Positions 15,317 through 24,820 are shown, counted from the stretch's first letter. The stretch: 39,675 bases of DNA from an uncultured Spirochaetales bacterium (GCA_944392695.1 CALXXN010000016.1:1-39675); one strand, 5' to 3'. Notes: generated by a model not told the origin, from the letters alone. Numbers and translations: made by a program.

Positions 15317-16858
15317 ATGTACGACAAGAAGATCTCAAGGAGGATCGGACTTGCACTCGCCCTGGTGCTCATCGTGTTGTCACCCCTTGCCGCAATGGGT
15401 GGCGGTGAGGCCACTGCCGCCACGGATGACAGTTTCGACGAATACGTCGAACTTGTCATGTACTCATCTGGCACGTCTGGCAAGGACACCCAGATGGTCA
15501 TGGAGCGTTTCAATGAGCTCTTGAAGGAGAAGTGCAACACGACCATAGATGTCACCTGCCTTGGCTGGGACAACTACAAGAACCAGTACCAGCTGATCCT
15601 GACGACAGGGGAGGAGGCTGACCTGATGTACGTCAATGCCGACCTCTATGGGACTTATGCACCGAACGGTGCCTTCACGGACCTGACGGAACTCTTCCCT
15701 GAGTACATGCCGACGGTCTATTCCTACTTCACGCCAGAGCAGCTGAAGCAGGCCGAGGTCGATGGCAGGATCTATGAAGTCCCAAGCTACGTCTCGAACT
15801 ATGTGCAGAACGGACTCTTCTACCGCAAGGACCTTGCGGACAAGTATGGAACAGGGGAGGTCAAGAGCATAGAGGACTTCGAGCGCTATGCTGACGCCAT
15901 CGCCCAGAATGAGAAGGGGATGAGGGTGATCGATGGCAACCCTGAGCAGTTCCTCTTCCAGCTCTTCATGGCAAACTATGGCTTCGAACCTATCGCAGGA
16001 TCGACGACCTCCGTGATCGTTGTCGAGTCATATGATGACATACACGACATCATCGCCTACCCATTCACGGACGAGTATGTCGAATGGGCTCACAAGATGA
16101 AGGACTGGGCTGGCCGTGGTTATTGGAGCTCCAATGCGCTCTCAAGCACGATGGATCCCTGGTCGAGCATCCAGGTCGGTACCAGCGCGGTGACCCAGGC
16201 GAATGCCGATGGTGCGAAGAACATGATGGGTTACATGGCACAGAAGCTTCCTGAAGCGGAATGCGCCTACTGGAGCTTCGCCGACCTGCTTGGCTACTCC
16301 TATGTCTACCCAGTCACAGGCGATGGCTTTGCCATACCAGCCTCCTCTCCAAATGCGGTCAGGGCGCTGCAGGTCCTTGAGCTGATCAAGACAGACCAGG
16401 AGCTCTTCGACTTGTGGATGTACGGCATAGAGGGGCACCACTACTCATTGACAGAGGAAGGTGACCTGGTGAAGCCCGCTGTTGGCGTCGATCCTTCGAC
16501 TGTGAACAACCACAGCATGAGCGGGGCCCAGTATGCGATGCGCGTCCAGAATCTGATGAGGAACGATGCTGGTGTATGGGAGGGCTATGATGGCTTGATG
16601 GCACACCTTGAAGAACTCGAAGTCCCCAACAAGTTCGGTGCCGTCTCAATCGATTACACCTCCGTCCAGTCTGAGCTTGCGGCAGTCAACCAGGTCGTCC
16701 AGCAGTATGGCCATCCAATCAACATCGGTATCGTCGATGATGTCGATGCCGCGATCGCGGAGTACCGTGAACAGCTCAAGGCGGCTGGAATAGACAGGCT
16801 GCTTGAGGAGGTCGCACGTCAGATGGAGGCCTACTATCAGGAGAATGGGATAGTCTGA
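15317..16858 (+). CDS. LplA-type extracellular solute-binding protein
   Basis: This is a binding protein of about 513 residues, long like other members that work with LplB/LplC permeases. The signal peptide covers about residues 1-27 and ends LSPLAAMGGGEA, again without a lipobox cysteine. AAAGGAGGAAGAAGTC precedes the ATG at 15317, so this start is chosen over one 21 bases upstream. The C-terminal part, with YDGLMAHLEELEVPNKFGAV and the helical end, resembles the extra domain of the LplA group. It should bind a galactose-containing oligosaccharide or glycolipid-derived glycan for the divergent permeases. The ligand is inferred from the neighbouring GH59 gene. A stem-loop follows the stop. 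Confidence 0.9.
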   Translation: MYDKKISRRIGLALALVLIVLSPLAAMGGGEATAATDDSFDEYVELVMYSSGTSGKDTQMVMERFNELLKEKCNTTIDVTCLGWDNYKNQYQLILTTGEEADLMYVNADLYGTYAPNGAFTDLTELFPEYMPTVYSYFTPEQLKQAEVDGRIYEVPSYVSNYVQNGLFYRKDLADKYGTGEVKSIEDFERYADAIAQNEKGMRVIDGNPEQFLFQLFMANYGFEPIAGSTTSVIVVESYDDIHDIIAYPFTDEYVEWAHKMKDWAGRGYWSSNALSSTMDPWSSIQVGTSAVTQANADGAKNMMGYMAQKLPEAECAYWSFADLLGYSYVYPVTGDGFAIPASSPNAVRALQVLELIKTDQELFDLWMYGIEGHHYSLTEEGDLVKPAVGVDPSTVNNHSMSGAQYAMRVQNLMRNDAGVWEGYDGLMAHLEELEVPNKFGAVSIDYTSVQSELAAVNQVVQQYGHPINIGIVDDVDAAIAEYREQLKAAGIDRLLEEVARQMEAYYQENGIV

Positions 16859-16865
16859 CCCAGTC

Positions 16866-16897
16866 AGCAAAGGCGGTCCACACAGGGCCGCCTTGCT
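16866..16897 (+). promoter_or_regulatory. Stem-loop between binding-protein and AraC-type regulator genes
   Basis: AGCAAAGGCGG (16866-16876) pairs with CCGCCTTGCT (16888-16897), with one bulged A. No T-run follows. It probably stabilises the binding-protein message or lowers readthrough into the regulator gene 18 bases further on. Confidence 0.6.
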
Positions 16898-16914
16898 GGT
16901 CTATCATTGACAAG

Positions 16915-18999
16915 ATGCGAAAACGCCGTGCCAATCCATTGATCATGTTCCCTCTGACGCTCGTCCTGGCGATAGCCATGGCGGCGTCATTGTTCCATTA
17001 CCTCTTCTCTGACCTGTCCAGGCGCCAGGCCCTGATGCAGGCCCAGCTGACGCTGGACAGTGATGCCTTCTATGTCGACAGTGTCCATGACGCGGTCAAG
17101 TCGATCTTCGACAGCCTCAGCTTCGACTCGGATGTGTCTGTGCTGACGAACTACGATGAGCCATCCGCCAGCGCCGTGCGCAGGGCGCTCGACCGCCTGG
17201 ACAGCTATGTCGCGACAAGCCACCAGCTTGATTCCATCTACATCTATGACAGGGACTCAGGACTGGTCTACGCATCATCACCAATGAGTCCGGATGCCGT
17301 CTTCCTGGAGGCGGACTTCTTCGACCAGGATGCCCTCGCCCTGATGAAGGACTATTCCAGCTACAAGAACATGGAACCCATCTTCAGGACATTGGTGCGC
17401 AGCGCACCCTATGAGGATGAGACCGGTTATATCAGCTTCATGCGCTACAACACCCTCCTTGATGAAGGAAGTTCTGATGTCATGATGGCGAATGTACGCA
17501 TGGACCTCTTCTCCGAACTCCATGATGATGCCTCCATGGATGACACCAGGGTGCTCCTGCTTGCAAGTGCGGGAGGAAGCTTTGCCTATCCAATCTCAGG
17601 ACGCTGGTGGGCCTATGATGAAGACAGCCTTGCCGCTGCCGCCCTCATGGCGGTGGATGATGAGGATGGACGCCTCGACATCAATGGACGTAAGCTGCTC
17701 GCATGCTCAAAGCCTGTGATGGGGGATTGGCTCGACCTGGTGCTCGTGGCTGACGAGGACTCCCTTGCCGGCCTTGCCGACACGGGAGGTTTCACGCTCT
17801 CACTCTTCGTGCTTCCCTTGCTCTTCATGTTGTGCTGTGCCTGCACAGTATGGACCATACGTTCGATCCTGAGGCAGAAGAAGATCCATGATGAGGAAGT
17901 CAGGCGCCTTGAAGCGGAGAAGGCCAGGCATGAGGAGGAAGATGCGAGGAGGCGCCTTGAAAGCTTCCTGAAAGGTGATGCTCCCTTGGATGGCACAGGT
18001 CTTGCTCTTGATGCTGACGAAGCCCTCACATTGGTACGTGTACAGTACAGCCCTGGAGCAGCAAGACCATGGTTCCATACAGACGCCACACCACTTTTCA
18101 CGATAGATGACAGGTATGATGGCCGCTTCATCTGCTACAGGTCTGCTGAGGGCGGTGGAGTACTGGGAAAACTCGCACAAGAGGCACGACCATTTACAAT
18201 CTTCGTCGATGAATGTGATGCCGCAGGACTTCCCAATGCAGTGCAGAGGCTTTCATCCGCACGTGTCTACCGGCTGCTTTATCCTGCATCTTCGATAATC
18301 AGGATGGAAGATATCGAGGAGCATGAGCTCTTCGAGTGCCCTTATCCTGAGAAGGAGGTCAGGCAGCTCTGCCAGAGCTTGATGAAGCTTGATTCCCCTG
18401 GCGGGGTGGAAGCCCTGGATGTGATACTCAAGACCATCTCTCAAGGCACCTACAGGAGCTTCCTCCTCAACCTGACACAGCTTGTAGTCACACTTGGGCA
18501 GACTCTTTCAACAGTGCTTGTGAACAACGGCCTTGATGCCGAGGTCCCCCAGATAGACGACCTCCTCTGCGATCTGACCCGCATGGATTCCATCGACTCG
18601 ATCCGCAGCATCCTGTCTGATGCGATAGCCCAGGTGGTCGAGTTGGTGAGCTCATCCAAGGATGGTCACCAGGTCAAACTCGTTTCCCAGATCCAGGACC
18701 ATGTGAAAGCATCCTATGCCGATAAGAACTTCAGCATGATTGATGTCGCTGACAAGCTTGGCATGAGCGCATCCTATCTTGGCAAGCTCTTCAAGCGTGT
18801 CAGTGGACAGACCTTCATCGAATACCTGCAATCGGTCAGGATGGAGGAGGCGAGGCGCCTGCTTGCTGACAGCGACCTTGAGATAAGCCAGGTCGTCTCC
18901 GCTGTCGGCTATGGTGATGTCCCATACTTCTACAAGATCTTCAAGAAACTGAATGGCTGCACCCCACTTGCCTACAGGACAAACCACACAGGCCTGTGA
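16915..18999 (+). CDS. Membrane-bound AraC-family sensor-regulator
   Basis: This is a 694-residue one-component regulator. A first membrane helix lies at about residues 9-32 and a second at about 292-315. The 260 residues between them should form an extracytoplasmic sensor domain. A short charged coiled-coil stretch (EEVRRLEAEKARHEEEDARRR) follows the second helix. The C-terminal 100 residues form an AraC HTH domain, seen in SMIDVADKLGMSASYLGKLF, then VSGQTFIEYLQ and VGYGDVPYFYKIFKK. This layout is typical of regulators found beside LplABC transporters. It probably senses the sugar or the loaded binding protein and activates the GH59, binding-protein and permease genes. The ATG at 16915 has only a weak ribosome binding site. 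Confidence 0.88.
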   Translation: MRKRRANPLIMFPLTLVLAIAMAASLFHYLFSDLSRRQALMQAQLTLDSDAFYVDSVHDAVKSIFDSLSFDSDVSVLTNYDEPSASAVRRALDRLDSYVATSHQLDSIYIYDRDSGLVYASSPMSPDAVFLEADFFDQDALALMKDYSSYKNMEPIFRTLVRSAPYEDETGYISFMRYNTLLDEGSSDVMMANVRMDLFSELHDDASMDDTRVLLLASAGGSFAYPISGRWWAYDEDSLAAAALMAVDDEDGRLDINGRKLLACSKPVMGDWLDLVLVADEDSLAGLADTGGFTLSLFVLPLLFMLCCACTVWTIRSILRQKKIHDEEVRRLEAEKARHEEEDARRRLESFLKGDAPLDGTGLALDADEALTLVRVQYSPGAARPWFHTDATPLFTIDDRYDGRFICYRSAEGGGVLGKLAQEARPFTIFVDECDAAGLPNAVQRLSSARVYRLLYPASSIIRMEDIEEHELFECPYPEKEVRQLCQSLMKLDSPGGVEALDVILKTISQGTYRSFLLNLTQLVVTLGQTLSTVLVNNGLDAEVPQIDDLLCDLTRMDSIDSIRSILSDAIAQVVELVSSSKDGHQVKLVSQIQDHVKASYADKNFSMIDVADKLGMSASYLGKLFKRVSGQTFIEYLQSVRMEEARRLLADSDLEISQVVSAVGYGDVPYFYKIFKKLNGCTPLAYRTNHTGL

Positions 19000-19044
19000 A
19001 CCTGTTTCCTGCCATCATGCCTATCGAGGTCGATTACAACCACC

Positions 19045-20067
19045 TCATTTCGTGCTCTGCCTGATGATGAGAGTGGTGTTGACTTCTATCTTGGTTGTGA
19101 AGTAGTTCTTCTCCTCGATCTGGGTTATCAACTGCCTCGCGGCAAGCTTGCCCATGTAATTCTTGGGCACCTGGATTGTCGAGAGCTTTGGTGACATCGA
19201 ATTGCATTGCGGCAGGTCGTCGAAACCTATGATGGATACATCTTCTGGTATCCTGTAGCCGGAGTCCTTGAGTGCGTTGATCGCGCCAATCGCGATATGA
19301 TCGTTATCTGCAAAGTAACACCTTGCCAGTTCTTCTCCCGAATTGATTACCTGCATCATGTCCGCATATGCACCATTCTCAGAAGGTGCAAGCCAGTGCA
19401 CCAGGGACTTCGATGCCGACATCCCGTTAGCCCTTATCGCCTTGTAGAAGCCGTCAGCCCTTTCATCGAAATTCCCTATCTTGTAAGCGCTCCTGAGATA
19501 ACCTGGCTGTGACTTGCACTTTGAGACAAGGTAGTTTGTGGCCATGAACGCACCTTGGATGTTGTTGATCAGGACGCAGTTGCATTTCACGGATTCGAAG
19601 TAGGAGTCGAGGATCAGGATTGGTATTCCGAGATCAAGGAAAGGCTTGAGGTCTGACAATTGCATCTCTGTTGCAAGCAATATGATTCCTGAGTACTTGG
19701 AATAGGCCAGTTCCCTGAGTTGCTGCCTGACATCGGCCTGTTCATAGAAGTATGTTATCGAGCAATTGTAGTTGTGGAACGCACAGCCCTCGCTTATACC
19801 CTCGGAAAGATGGGCGAAGAAGGGCGTGTCAGAGACAACGGCCCCGCTTTTCTTGTAGATCACAAAGCCGATAGTCCCTTCGCGCCTGACGTCGTCGCTG
19901 ACCTCTCTCAGCTCGTTCCTTGGTAATGTGTAGCCATACTTCTTGGCAACTTCCCTGACCCTTTCCCTTGTCAAGTTGCTGACCCCAGGCTTGTTGTTCA
20001 GTGCCATGGAGACTGCGGCAGGGGAAATCCCTACGATCTTTGCTATTTCCTTCGCAGTGATTGCCAT
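19045..20067 (-). CDS. LacI-family transcriptional repressor
   Basis: This regulator of 340 residues has the classic LacI HTH at its start (TAKEIAKIVGISPAAVSMALN, residues 4-24) and the hinge region near residue 55. A periplasmic-binding-like effector domain follows, with GTIGFVIYK near residue 68. ADNDHIAIGAINALKDSGYRIP, then SIIGFDDLPQ, mark the end of that domain. GGGAGGTGCTGAA precedes the ATG. It faces the kinase-isomerase-transketolase operon across 118 bases filled with CTTAAC/GTTAAG half-sites, so it is the likely local repressor. The inducer is probably the pathway sugar or its phosphate. The gap to the convergent AraC-type gene is only 45 bases and shows no clear terminator. Confidence 0.93.
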   Translation of the reverse strand: MAITAKEIAKIVGISPAAVSMALNNKPGVSNLTRERVREVAKKYGYTLPRNELREVSDDVRREGTIGFVIYKKSGAVVSDTPFFAHLSEGISEGCAFHNYNCSITYFYEQADVRQQLRELAYSKYSGIILLATEMQLSDLKPFLDLGIPILILDSYFESVKCNCVLINNIQGAFMATNYLVSKCKSQPGYLRSAYKIGNFDERADGFYKAIRANGMSASKSLVHWLAPSENGAYADMMQVINSGEELARCYFADNDHIAIGAINALKDSGYRIPEDVSIIGFDDLPQCNSMSPKLSTIQVPKNYMGKLAARQLITQIEEKNYFTTKIEVNTTLIIRQSTK

Positions 20068-20100
20068 TTCAGCACCTCCCGATAGTGGAATGATAATTGT

Positions 20101-20174
20101 GTTAAGTGATTTTAGTCAAATTTCAACTTAACGTAAGCTTTTAGTTAAGTAAATACGGGCTTAACATGCTTAAC
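20101..20174. promoter_or_regulatory. Cluster of LacI-type operator half-sites
   Basis: Five copies of the heptamer (A/G)CTTAAC or its complement lie between the divergent genes, at 20101-20107, 20126-20132, 20144-20150, 20159-20165 and 20168-20174. The pair 20126/20144 forms an inverted repeat with centres 18 bases apart. The last two form a direct repeat spaced by 9 bases, running up to the ribosome binding site of the kinase gene. The layout suggests cooperative binding by the LacI-family protein over both promoters. Confidence 0.65.
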
Positions 20175-20185
20175 GGGAGGTAGGA

Positions 20186-21658
20186 ATGGAATACATCGTT
20201 GCCCTAGACCAAAGCACCCAGAGTACAAAAGCCTTGCTGGCTGATTTGTCTGGCCAGGTCATTGGCAAGGCCATGCTACCTCACCGCCAGATAATAGATG
20301 AGCATGGATGGATCAACCATGACCCGGAGGAAATCTACCGCAATACGGTCTGTGTGATAAAGGAAGTGGTCACCCAGAACTCAATAAGCCCGGCTTCCGT
20401 CGTTGGAATCACGGTTTCAAACCAGAGGGAGACCTGTCTTGGTTGGAACCGTGAGGATGGGAAGTCACTTGGATATGCTGTCGTATGGCAATGTCCAAGA
20501 GGCGAGGGCATCTGTTCGGAAATCAAGATGAAGGACAGGATCAAGTATCTTACCGGCCTGCCTCTCAGCCCATATTTCTCCGCAGCCAAGCTTGCATGGA
20601 TCATGGAGAACGACATAAATGCGAGACGGTTTGCATCCCAAGGCCTGCTCTGTCTTGGCACCATCGATTCTTACTTGGTTTTCAAATTGACGGATGGCGA
20701 GGTCTTCCGTTGCGATTATTCGAATGCGGCAAGGACCCAGCTGTTTGACATCCGCAACCATTTCTGGAGTAGTGAGCTTTGCAGTGCTTTCGGCCTCTCT
20801 CCAGCCTGCCTACCTGATGTAGTTGATTCTGATGGGGATTTTGGAACTACGACTTTGGATGGTTTCTTCCCACATGAAGTCCCTGTTTGTGCCGTGCTTG
20901 GTGACTCGAACTCCTCTTTGTATGCACAGCGGTGCTATTCGGAAGGGCAGACAAAGGTGACGTATGGTACGGGCTCATCTGTGATGATGAATACAGGATG
21001 CGGCAAGCCTGTGATGATTGATGGATTGTCCACTTCGATTGCGTGGTCGGTCAGTGGAAAGCTCGATTATGTCATAGAGGGGAATGTCAACTATACAGGG
21101 GCCATCATCACCTGGTTGGAGAAAGACCTGGGTGTGGTTGCTGATGCCAACGACACTTCTGACATGGCGTACTCCGCAAATGAGAATGACCACACATACC
21201 TCGTTCCTGCGTTTTCAGGCCTTGGGGCACCTTACTGGGACGATGATGCACGTGGAATCATCTGTGGCCTTTCCCGTACCAGCGGCAGGAATGAAATAGT
21301 CAAAGCCGCATTGGACTCGATCGCATATCAGGTGAATGACATTGTGAAGTTGATGAAAGAGGGGACAGGTATCAGCGGCATCCAGCTGATGGCGGATGGC
21401 GGTCCGACTGCGAACCGGTACCTGATGCAACGGCAGGCCGATATCTCTGGATGCAGGATATCCATCCCACCCATGAGCGAGATGTCTGCATATGGCTGCC
21501 TGCTGCTCGCCCTGAGGTCGAAGTTCGGACGGGACCCCGTGCAGGCCAAGGGGGAGGTCTATCTCCCCCAAGCGGATCCCTGCAGTGTCAAAGAGGATTA
21601 CGAAGGTTGGCTTGATGCCGTCGGATGTGCGCTTGCGGCAGGAAAAAGGAGGCTTTAG
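20186..21658 (+). CDS. FGGY-family carbohydrate kinase
   Basis: This kinase of 490 residues phosphorylates a sugar or polyol with ATP in the cytoplasm. It has the phosphate-1 loop ALDQSTQSTKALLAD near residue 5 and the phosphate-2 motif VTYGTGSSVMMNTG near 260. The adenosine-binding string GGPTANRYLMQRQADISG is near 410. GWINHDPEEIYRN near residue 41 recalls glycerol kinase. The operon also encodes a sugar isomerase and a transketolase, so a ketose made by the isomerase is a better substrate guess than glycerol. An apulose kinase role fits the apiose idea. It is the first gene of the operon, and its stop directly abuts the next ATG. Confidence 0.9.
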   Translation: MEYIVALDQSTQSTKALLADLSGQVIGKAMLPHRQIIDEHGWINHDPEEIYRNTVCVIKEVVTQNSISPASVVGITVSNQRETCLGWNREDGKSLGYAVVWQCPRGEGICSEIKMKDRIKYLTGLPLSPYFSAAKLAWIMENDINARRFASQGLLCLGTIDSYLVFKLTDGEVFRCDYSNAARTQLFDIRNHFWSSELCSAFGLSPACLPDVVDSDGDFGTTTLDGFFPHEVPVCAVLGDSNSSLYAQRCYSEGQTKVTYGTGSSVMMNTGCGKPVMIDGLSTSIAWSVSGKLDYVIEGNVNYTGAIITWLEKDLGVVADANDTSDMAYSANENDHTYLVPAFSGLGAPYWDDDARGIICGLSRTSGRNEIVKAALDSIAYQVNDIVKLMKEGTGISGIQLMADGGPTANRYLMQRQADISGCRISIPPMSEMSAYGCLLLALRSKFGRDPVQAKGEVYLPQADPCSVKEDYEGWLDAVGCALAAGKRRL

Positions 21659-23053
21659 ATGGATAGGATGGTGATAGGATATGCTCCAACACGGAGAAGC
21701 ATCTTCAGTGCCGAAGATGCTGTGAAATATAGGAATCTTACATCAGATAAGCTCAGGGAGCTCTCAATCGATTTTGTTGATATCACGGATATCAATGACG
21801 AAGGATTGCTGTACTGTGAATCTGACAGGAAGAAGATTGAGGACAAGTTCAGGAAGGCAGGCGTTTCCGGCCTTTTCGTCCCGCATGCGAATTTTGGTTG
21901 TGAGTATGAAGTCGCAAGGCTTGCGAAGAACCTAGGTGTCCCTGTCCTGCTGTGGGGCCCTCGTGATGAAAGACCAGATGAAAATGGTGTGAGGCTACGT
22001 GATAGCCAGTGTGGGCTCTTTGCAACTGGCAAGGTCCTGCGCAGGTTCGAAGTCCCATTCACCTACATGTCGAATTGCAGGTTGGATGATCCTGTGTTCG
22101 AAAGAGGTGTCAAGGATTTTGCCGCAGTCTGCAATGTCGTCAGGACATTCAAGAACATAAGGATTCTCCAAATTGGTCCCAGGCCATTTGATTTCTGGTC
22201 TGTGATGTGTAATGAGGGTGAGCTTCTGGAGAAGTTCAATATCCAGCTCGCACCCATCCCCTTGTCAGAACTAAGGGAGGAGGTCCTGGCCGCAGACAAG
22301 GCCAAGGTGGCCTCTGTGGTCGGTTATTGCAAGGCGAATATGGATATCCGCATCACAGATGAGCAGCTCGGGAAGGTCGCCGCATTGAAAGTGGCCATGA
22401 GGGCGCTTGCGGAGAAATATGCCTGCAATGCGATCGCCATCCAGTGCTGGAACGCGCTTCAAGGTGAAATCGGGATAATGCCTTGTGCGGCCAATTCCTT
22501 GTTGAACGAAGAAGGCCTGCCCGTGGTCTGTGAGACGGACATCCATGGTGCTGTCACAGCCTTGCTGGTCGAGGCCGCATCAAAGGAACATAGGCGTTCA
22601 TTCTTCGCGGACTGGACGGTACGTCATCCTGACAATGAGAATGGGGAGCTCCTGCAACATTGTGGGCCCTGGCCCATTTCCGTCAGCGCTGAGAAGCCAT
22701 CAATCTGCTATCCGCTCGCATTCAATCATCCTGGTGCCGTATCCGCAAGGGCGGAGGGCGGTCTGATCACCTTGGCCAGGTTCGATGGTGACAACGGTGA
22801 GTACTCCCTCCTGCTTGGAAAAGCCAGGGGAATCGATGGCCCGTACACAATGGGGACTTACCTCTGGGTCGAAGTCGAGAACTTGAAGCGGCTGGAGGCG
22901 AAGATAGTTGAAGGTCCGTACATCCATCATTGCGTCGGCATACATGAGGATGTGGTGCCGGTCTTGTACGAATCCTGCAAGTACATGGGCTTGAAGTGCG
23001 ATTTCTATGATCCGATCGAAGAAGAAGTGAAAGCTTATCTGAGAGGGGAGTGA
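21659..23053 (+). CDS. L-fucose/L-arabinose isomerase-like sugar isomerase
   Basis: This protein of 464 residues belongs to the fucose-isomerase-like group (COG2407 type). The N-terminal domain carries GLFVPHANFGCEYEVARLA. The middle has AIAIQCWNALQGEIGIMPC near residue 260, followed by a probable metal-binding segment VCETDIHGAVTALL near 290. The C-terminal domain has GPWPISVSAEKPS and YIHHCVGIHED. Relatives convert aldoses to ketoses using Mn2+. Between a kinase and a split transketolase it should make the ketose for the kinase. Related enzymes also act on sulfoquinovose, so the family alone does not fix the substrate. Confidence 0.82.
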   Translation: MDRMVIGYAPTRRSIFSAEDAVKYRNLTSDKLRELSIDFVDITDINDEGLLYCESDRKKIEDKFRKAGVSGLFVPHANFGCEYEVARLAKNLGVPVLLWGPRDERPDENGVRLRDSQCGLFATGKVLRRFEVPFTYMSNCRLDDPVFERGVKDFAAVCNVVRTFKNIRILQIGPRPFDFWSVMCNEGELLEKFNIQLAPIPLSELREEVLAADKAKVASVVGYCKANMDIRITDEQLGKVAALKVAMRALAEKYACNAIAIQCWNALQGEIGIMPCAANSLLNEEGLPVVCETDIHGAVTALLVEAASKEHRRSFFADWTVRHPDNENGELLQHCGPWPISVSAEKPSICYPLAFNHPGAVSARAEGGLITLARFDGDNGEYSLLLGKARGIDGPYTMGTYLWVEVENLKRLEAKIVEGPYIHHCVGIHEDVVPVLYESCKYMGLKCDFYDPIEEEVKAYLRGE

Positions 23054-23054
23054 T

Positions 23055-23879
23055 ATGGACAGGCTTGACAAGTTGGCATTGGAACTGAGGAAGGATGTGG
23101 CACGTCTCATCCACAAGGCCGGTACGGGCCACATCGGTGGGGATTTCAGTGTCATGGAAATCCTTGTGACATTGTATTTCGAGGTGATGGACATCAACAA
23201 GGATGACTTCCCCAATCCATGCCGGGACAGGTTCGTGTTGAGCAAGGGGCATTGTGTGGAAGCCTTGTATGCGGTGCTGGCCAGGAAGGGCTTCATTGAC
23301 TGGGATGATGTGTTTGACGGCTATGGCGCATTCGGAAGCCGGTTCATAGGCCATCCAAACAACAAGATCCCTGGCATCGAGATGAACACGGGTTCCCTTG
23401 GGCATGGACTTGCGATTGGCGTTGGAATGGCACTTGCCTCGAGGATGGATGATGGCAGGAACCGTGTTTATGTCGTCATGGGGGATGGGGAACTTGATGA
23501 AGGCTCTGTATGGGAGGCGGCGATGGCCGCGGCCAGTTACAGGCTTGGGAACCTGTGTGCTGTGATCGACAGGAACAGGCTCCAGATTTCCGGCAGGACA
23601 GAGGACGTGATGGGGCTTGATCCTCTTGATGAAAAATGGAAGAGCTTTGGATGGAACGTGCTTGCCTGCAATGGAAACAGCTGTGAGGAACTGTCAGCGG
23701 CTTTCCTGCTTGCCTCAAGATGCGGGACCAGGCCATCTGTCATCATCGCCAACACGGTGAAAGGCTATGGCGCAAGCCTGATGGAAGACAAGGCATCCTG
23801 GCACCACAAGGTGCCTGATGAACAGGAACTGTCTTTGATCCTTGACGGACTCGATAGGAGGATGGAAGGACTGTCATGA
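23055..23879 (+). CDS. Transketolase N-terminal subunit
   Basis: This protein of 274 residues covers the thiamine-diphosphate-binding half of transketolase. It has the early string LIHKAGTGHIGGDFSVMEIL near residue 16, GSLGHGLAIGVGMA near 112, and the ThDP/Mg site GDGELDEGSVWEAAMAA ending in IDRNR near residue 175. Split transketolases work as heterotetramers with the C-terminal subunit encoded next, which starts inside this gene's stop codon (4-base overlap). In this operon it should cleave the phosphorylated ketose and pass a two-carbon ketol unit to an aldose phosphate. General pentose-phosphate transketolase work is the alternative. Confidence 0.92.
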   Translation: MDRLDKLALELRKDVARLIHKAGTGHIGGDFSVMEILVTLYFEVMDINKDDFPNPCRDRFVLSKGHCVEALYAVLARKGFIDWDDVFDGYGAFGSRFIGHPNNKIPGIEMNTGSLGHGLAIGVGMALASRMDDGRNRVYVVMGDGELDEGSVWEAAMAAASYRLGNLCAVIDRNRLQISGRTEDVMGLDPLDEKWKSFGWNVLACNGNSCEELSAAFLLASRCGTRPSVIIANTVKGYGASLMEDKASWHHKVPDEQELSLILDGLDRRMEGLS

Positions 23880-24820
23880 GTAAGACCGCATGTAAGAAAA
23901 TCATCTGTGAGGAGCTTTGCGCGAGGGCTGCGCATGACAAAGACATTGTCGTGCTGTGCAGTGACTCAAGAGGCTCCGCGGGGATGTCCGGCTTTTTCGA
24001 AATGTACCCTTCCAGGGCCTTCGAGGTGGGGATCGCTGAACAGGACATAGTCTCAATAGCTGCAGGCATGGCGGCTTCTGGCAAGAAACCTTTCGTGTTC
24101 TCTCCAGCCTCGTTCCTGACATCACGCAGCTATGAGCAGGTCAAGGTCGACTGTGCCTATTCGGATATGAATGTGAAACTCATTGGTGTAAGCGGAGGTG
24201 TCAGTTACGGAGCCCTGGGCTACTCCCATCATGCGACGAATGATATCGCATGCATGTGTGCCTTGCCGAACATGGCTGTCTATATGCCAAGTGATGGACG
24301 GCAGGCAGCATCACTCGTAGGTCATCTCCTATCAGATCCCGGGCCAGCCTATGTGAGGGTGGGGCGGAATCCTGTGGATGACATATATGGAAGTGGGGCT
24401 CAGTTCGCACCAGGCAGGGCCATATCTCCCCTTTCTCCGTGGCCTGATTGCGACGTTGTCATCATATCCTGTGGTGAGATGGTGAAAGCTGCGGTGGATG
24501 CCGCAATGGCTTTGGAAAAAGATGGCGTCAAGGTTTCTGTCATTGACATGTACTGCCTGAAGCCGTTTGACGTGGATGCTGTCATCTCCCATGCCAGGAA
24601 TGCTTCCCTTGTTGTGACAGTGGAGGAACATGTCCCTTCAGGAGGACTGGGGTCGCTGGTCGCACAGGCCATTTCATCCAATTGTCCAAAGCCCGTCCAT
24701 TCACTGTCTCTTCCTGATGGACCGGTTGTTTCCGGGACATCCCAGGAGGTCTTTGCTTTCTACCACCTCGACAGCGAAGGGATCGCAAGAGAGGTGAAAC
24801 GTTTGTTAGGCGTAAATTGA
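23876..24820 (+). CDS. Transketolase C-terminal subunit
   Basis: This protein of 314 residues has the pyrimidine-binding domain (FEVGIAEQDIVSIAAGMAA near residue 50, with the ThDP-activating glutamate in AEQD). The C-terminal transketolase domain follows, with VIDMYCLKPFDVDAV near 225 and VEEHVPSGGLGSLVAQA near 250. It overlaps the N-terminal subunit gene by 4 bases, so the two halves are translated together. The active sites form at the interface between both halves. A 32-base gap leads to the next binding-protein gene. Confidence 0.92.
   Translation: MSKTACKKIICEELCARAAHDKDIVVLCSDSRGSAGMSGFFEMYPSRAFEVGIAEQDIVSIAAGMAASGKKPFVFSPASFLTSRSYEQVKVDCAYSDMNVKLIGVSGGVSYGALGYSHHATNDIACMCALPNMAVYMPSDGRQAASLVGHLLSDPGPAYVRVGRNPVDDIYGSGAQFAPGRAISPLSPWPDCDVVIISCGEMVKAAVDAAMALEKDGVKVSVIDMYCLKPFDVDAVISHARNASLVVTVEEHVPSGGLGSLVAQAISSNCPKPVHSLSLPDGPVVSGTSQEVFAFYHLDSEGIAREVKRLLGVN

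Noticed and set aside
19000-19044. Possible bidirectional terminator between the AraC-type and LacI-type genes
   Set aside because: Only short pairings are visible (GAGGT with ACCTC) and no T-run on either strand.
20186-21658. Reading the FGGY kinase as glycerol kinase
   Set aside because: The similarity is general to the family; the isomerase and transketolase in the same operon point to a ketose substrate, and no glycerol genes are near.
20186-24820. Sulfoquinovose transketolase pathway as first choice
   Set aside because: The isomerase family and split transketolase would fit, but that route needs no sugar kinase and no sulfo-specific genes or GH31 sulfoquinovosidase are present; kept as an alternative only.
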